Part shown: in pieces, positions 61,775 through 64,000 of the stretch
How positions within the stretch are numbered: the first letter of the stretch is position 1
Layout of the letters: the number at the start of each line of letters is the position of its first letter
Assembly: GCF_000283515.1 (NCBI RefSeq)
Contig: NC_015976.1
Location: forward strand, 2,326,501-2,390,500
Length of the DNA: 64,000 bases
DNA from: Sphingobium sp. SYK-6
Lineage (GTDB): Bacteria > Pseudomonadota > Alphaproteobacteria > Sphingomonadales > Sphingomonadaceae
Direction: 5' to 3'
The notes under the pieces: model-generated
Database searches by the model: none
Told to the model about the DNA's origin: nothing
Seen by the model: the letters and a program-made list of their open reading frames with translations, nothing else
Program-made: the position numbers and the translations under genes

Positions 61775-62326
61775 ATGGCTAACCGATCCGATATCACGCC
61801 CGAGTTGTGCCGCCAACTGCTCCGCTATGAGCCGGAGACGGGGAAGCTGTTTTGGCGCAAGAGGGGCATGGAATGGTTCTCTGACCGACGTTCCTATTCA
61901 ACTTGGAACGCGAAGTATGCAGGCAGGGAAGCGTTCTTGGTTCGCACAGAGGACGGATATTTGAAGGGGCTTCTCCTCCGCTCATCATTCCGCGCATCAA
62001 GAGTAGTGTGGGCCATTGTGCATGGCGTCTGGCCCAAGGGCGAAATTGACCACATCAACGGGGTGAAGGACGATAATCGGGTCGCGAACCTTCGCGATGT
62101 GCCGCGATCCGTTAACGCACGGAATCGTGGCATGCGCCGCAACAATCGCAGTGGGATAACGGGAGTGAAGCTCGACCTGAATTCGCTGCGCTGGCACGCC
62201 ACCATTCGCGGAAATGGCAAAAACCTGTTTCTCGGCTCGTTCGAGAACAGGGTAGATGCGATCGCTGCAAGAAAGGCTGCTGAGGTCGAGTTTGGATACT
62301 CCGAAGGCCATGGGCTTCAACGCTGA
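61775..62326 (+). CDS. HNH endonuclease with AP2-like domain
   Basis: A 183-residue homologue in kind of the gene at 50647: GEIDHINGVKDDNRVANLRD then an AP2-like GITGVKLDLNSLRWHATI. ATG 61775 has GAGG upstream. It interrupts the head genes between the minor head protein and the protease, the typical site of a homing nuclease. Confidence 0.82.
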   Translation: MANRSDITPELCRQLLRYEPETGKLFWRKRGMEWFSDRRSYSTWNAKYAGREAFLVRTEDGYLKGLLLRSSFRASRVVWAIVHGVWPKGEIDHINGVKDDNRVANLRDVPRSVNARNRGMRRNNRSGITGVKLDLNSLRWHATIRGNGKNLFLGSFENRVDAIAARKAAEVEFGYSEGHGLQR

Positions 62327-62367
62327 CGACGGTAAACCCATGCGCATGCCCCGCTTAGTTTCGGGGC

Positions 62368-63495
62368 ATGGTCCAACTATGCGACACCCTTGATGCGTCG
62401 AACGGCGTCCGGATTTGCCGGGATGGTTCGCTCGTGGCTGAGGTGTTCGCAGCAAGAACCGGCCTTCAGGATTATCTAGGCCAAGAGGTCGATCCTGATA
62501 ACAAGCACGGCTTGCGCGACAAGGCCGTCGCGAAGGTCTACCGCCCCGAGAGCGAAGTTTTCAAGCTGGACAGCCTCGCCTCTTATTCGGCGGCGCCAGT
62601 GACAATCGACCATCCCCCGGTCGCGGTCACCGCCGACAACTGGCGTGAGTATGGTCGCGGCGAGATCCACGGCGACATTGTTCCGGACGGCCAAAAGGTC
62701 CGCGTGCCGATCATCGTCCGCGATGCGCAGGCCGTGAAGGCTGCCACCACCACGCACAAGCAGATTTCCATGGGGTATTCGACGGAACTCGTCTTCCCCA
62801 CTGACGGCAAGCACCCGGACGGCACCGCCTGCGACGCCTACCAGACCAACATTCGGATCAACCACATCGCTTTTGTTCCTGCCGCTCGGGGCGGGCCGGA
62901 ACTTCGCGTGATTGATGAGCGCCCCAACTCCCAGGAGAAACCGACAATGAAGATCAGGATCGGCGACGCCGAAGTCGATGCGACGAACGGCGAGGCCGTT
63001 CGGATCGCAAATGATGCGCGTGAGGCGCAGTTCAAGGATGTTCAGGCCCGCGCGATCGAAGCAGAGGCCAAGGTGGTCGCTGCCGACGCCGCCGCTGTCG
63101 CAAAGGATGCCGAGATCGCATCCCTCAAGCAGCAGCTCGCCGACGCGAAGCTGACCCCGGCCCAGATGCGCGAGGCCGGCAAGGCCTATGCGCTGATCGT
63201 CGACAAGGCGAAGGCATCGGGCGTGACCGTGACCGACGCCATGGATGAGGCCGCCATCATGAAGGCGGTCGTCGACAAGGCGATGCCGGGCAACACCTAC
63301 ACCGATGAGCACGTCAAGATCGCGTTCGAAACGCTGACCAAGGACGTGAAGCCGACGCAGGGCGCGACCGTTCAGCCGCTCGGGGCACCGGTCGTTCTTG
63401 GGGATGCCGCAGCCGAATTCGCCGACGCCCAGCGCAAGCTCAGCGACCAGCGCCGCAATGCCTGGAAGACGCCCGCTTTCGGCGCGGCGGCGTAA
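62368..63495 (+). CDS. Head maturation protease/scaffold fusion (DUF2213 type)
   Basis: A 375-residue protein. The first 190 residues are the DUF2213 protease domain (TIDHPPVAVT, QISMGYSTE, IRINHIAFVP). The rest, from MKIRIGDAE, is a coiled-coil scaffold part. An internal start at 62947 would make the scaffold alone. Confidence 0.82.
   Translation: MVQLCDTLDASNGVRICRDGSLVAEVFAARTGLQDYLGQEVDPDNKHGLRDKAVAKVYRPESEVFKLDSLASYSAAPVTIDHPPVAVTADNWREYGRGEIHGDIVPDGQKVRVPIIVRDAQAVKAATTTHKQISMGYSTELVFPTDGKHPDGTACDAYQTNIRINHIAFVPAARGGPELRVIDERPNSQEKPTMKIRIGDAEVDATNGEAVRIANDAREAQFKDVQARAIEAEAKVVAADAAAVAKDAEIASLKQQLADAKLTPAQMREAGKAYALIVDKAKASGVTVTDAMDEAAIMKAVVDKAMPGNTYTDEHVKIAFETLTKDVKPTQGATVQPLGAPVVLGDAAAEFADAQRKLSDQRRNAWKTPAFGAAA
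62947..63495 (+). CDS. Nested scaffold protein (internal start)
   Basis: In the same frame as the protease fusion, ATG 62947 follows AGGAGAAACCGAC, a good ribosome site. The 182-residue product is the coiled-coil scaffold part only. This mirrors lambda C/Nu3; expression is inferred. Confidence 0.5.
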   Translation: MKIRIGDAEVDATNGEAVRIANDAREAQFKDVQARAIEAEAKVVAADAAAVAKDAEIASLKQQLADAKLTPAQMREAGKAYALIVDKAKASGVTVTDAMDEAAIMKAVVDKAMPGNTYTDEHVKIAFETLTKDVKPTQGATVQPLGAPVVLGDAAAEFADAQRKLSDQRRNAWKTPAFGAAA

Positions 63496-63507
63496 GGAGA
63501 CATCGAC

Positions 63508-63966
63508 ATGGCTATTACGGTTCAGAGCACCTACGCCACCGATTACGCCAAGGGCTATCCGGGCATGATCGCGAACGGCGAGACGAGCAATCGCATCTCG
63601 CGCACCGTCGAGGATAGCGCCGGCATCGCGTTCGGCAAGGCCGTCTTTCGCGGGTCCGGCGACCACGGCGTGACCGCCACCCCGGCAGCAAACACCTTCA
63701 TGGGCGTGACCATCGCTGATCGCGCCATCGTCCCGACGACGGTCAGCGGCGCCGTGGACACCTACCCGCAATATTCGACCGCCGGCATCCTTTTCGAGGG
63801 CTGCATCTACGTGATCGTTGGCGAGGACGTGACGGATGGCGCGGCGGCTTACGTCACCAGTGCCGGCGCATTCGTCGACACGTCTTCGAGCAACACCGCC
63901 ATTCCGGCGGTCTTCGATGAAACTGTTGCGAGCGGCGGCGTCTGCCGTCTGCGCATCGTCCGCTAA
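63508..63966 (+). CDS. Capsid decoration/cement-like protein
   Basis: A 152-residue beta-rich protein (SRTVEDSAGIAFGKAVFRGS, GVTIADRAIVPTT, YVIVGEDVTDGAAAYV), resembling phage head-stabilising proteins that lie between protease and capsid. AGGAG precedes the ATG. Confidence 0.78.
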   Translation: MAITVQSTYATDYAKGYPGMIANGETSNRISRTVEDSAGIAFGKAVFRGSGDHGVTATPAANTFMGVTIADRAIVPTTVSGAVDTYPQYSTAGILFEGCIYVIVGEDVTDGAAAYVTSAGAFVDTSSSNTAIPAVFDETVASGGVCRLRIVR

Positions 63967-63980
63967 GGGGGTAAGACACA

Positions 63981-64000
63981 ATGACTGGTCAGATTTTCAC
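63981..64000 (+). CDS. Start of probable major capsid gene (cut by window edge)
   Basis: ATG with AAGGGGG upstream, 14 bp after the decoration gene; only MTGQIF is visible. Capsid is expected from gene order only. Confidence 0.45.

Larger units (their letters stand above)
39104..64000. mobile_element. Temperate prophage (left end; runs past the window)
   Basis: From the broken tRNA rightward the genes are phage-like and in lambda-like order: integrase, leftward recombination arm, repressor/Cro switch, rightward replication genes, terminase, portal, head protease and decoration protein. attR, tail and lysis genes lie beyond 64000. Confidence 0.95.

Overview
The window is high-GC alphaproteobacterial chromosome, most like a sphingomonad (Sphingomonadaceae). 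Supporting signs are the fabD-fabG-acpP-fabF-mltG order, the rpsF-rpsR-rplI cluster, a PEP-CTERM protein with a PEPxxWAMM-type anchor, a GapR/DUF2312 protein and dense ATGA/GTGA start-stop coupling. Genus and species cannot be fixed from the sequence alone.

Positions 1-38918 are chromosome. Nearly all of 1-5356 is a leftward fatty-acid synthesis operon (fabD, a methyltransferase, fabG, a secreted protein, acpP, fabF, mltG). A CLC-type chloride channel/antiporter, the rpsF-rpsR-rplI ribosomal operon with a leader stem-loop, and a PEP-CTERM protein follow. Then come a pterin pair (folE plus a FolM/PTR1-like reductase) facing a beta-oxidation pair (thiolase plus FadJ-like enzyme), a GT4 glycosyltransferase, an MscS channel, a DUF2218 protein, a PadR regulator with a likely operator, rarA, and a PDZ-M48 protease. 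Two copies of a dispersed ~126 bp intergenic repeat lie at 15823 and 20135.

Positions 22005-29742 form a leftward exopolysaccharide assembly operon: an RfaH/NusG-like antiterminator first, then a polyprenyl-phosphate sugar transferase, a Wzy-type polymerase, a Wza-type export lipoprotein, a Wzz/BY-kinase and a membrane-anchored helical protein. Upstream lies an EAL-domain c-di-GMP phosphodiesterase coupled to a small membrane protein. Beside it are two homologous tyrosine recombinases facing away from each other across an AT-rich spacer. One recombinase is bracketed by a perfect 19-bp inverted repeat, which makes it a candidate invertible switch next to c-di-GMP and capsule genes. Catabolic and hydrolase genes (acyl-CoA synthetase, VOC protein, AraC regulator, serine hydrolase, RNase-H-like protein) lead to 38918.

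From 39104 to the right edge is a temperate prophage inserted in the anticodon arm of tRNA-Thr(TGT), whose 5' half remains at 39104-39143. The leftward early arm holds the integrase, an HTH/excisionase-like protein, many small overlapping genes, a YqaJ-type exonuclease with a partner, and a protein with a 26-unit 27-bp coding repeat. The immunity region (48632-50644) has an XRE repressor, a Cro-like protein and a shared operator ATACCG-TTT-CGGTAT at the leftward and rightward promoters. A FkbM methyltransferase sits behind the repressor, where a lysogenic-conversion gene would be expected. The rightward arm carries small HTH genes, a VRR-NUC nuclease, a GapR homologue, a Toprim primase, a RepA-like helicase, an iteron array that is a good origin candidate, and then the packaging and head genes (terminase small and large, portal, minor head protein, protease with nested scaffold, decoration protein) up to the first codons of a probable capsid gene. 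The tail genes and attR lie outside the window.
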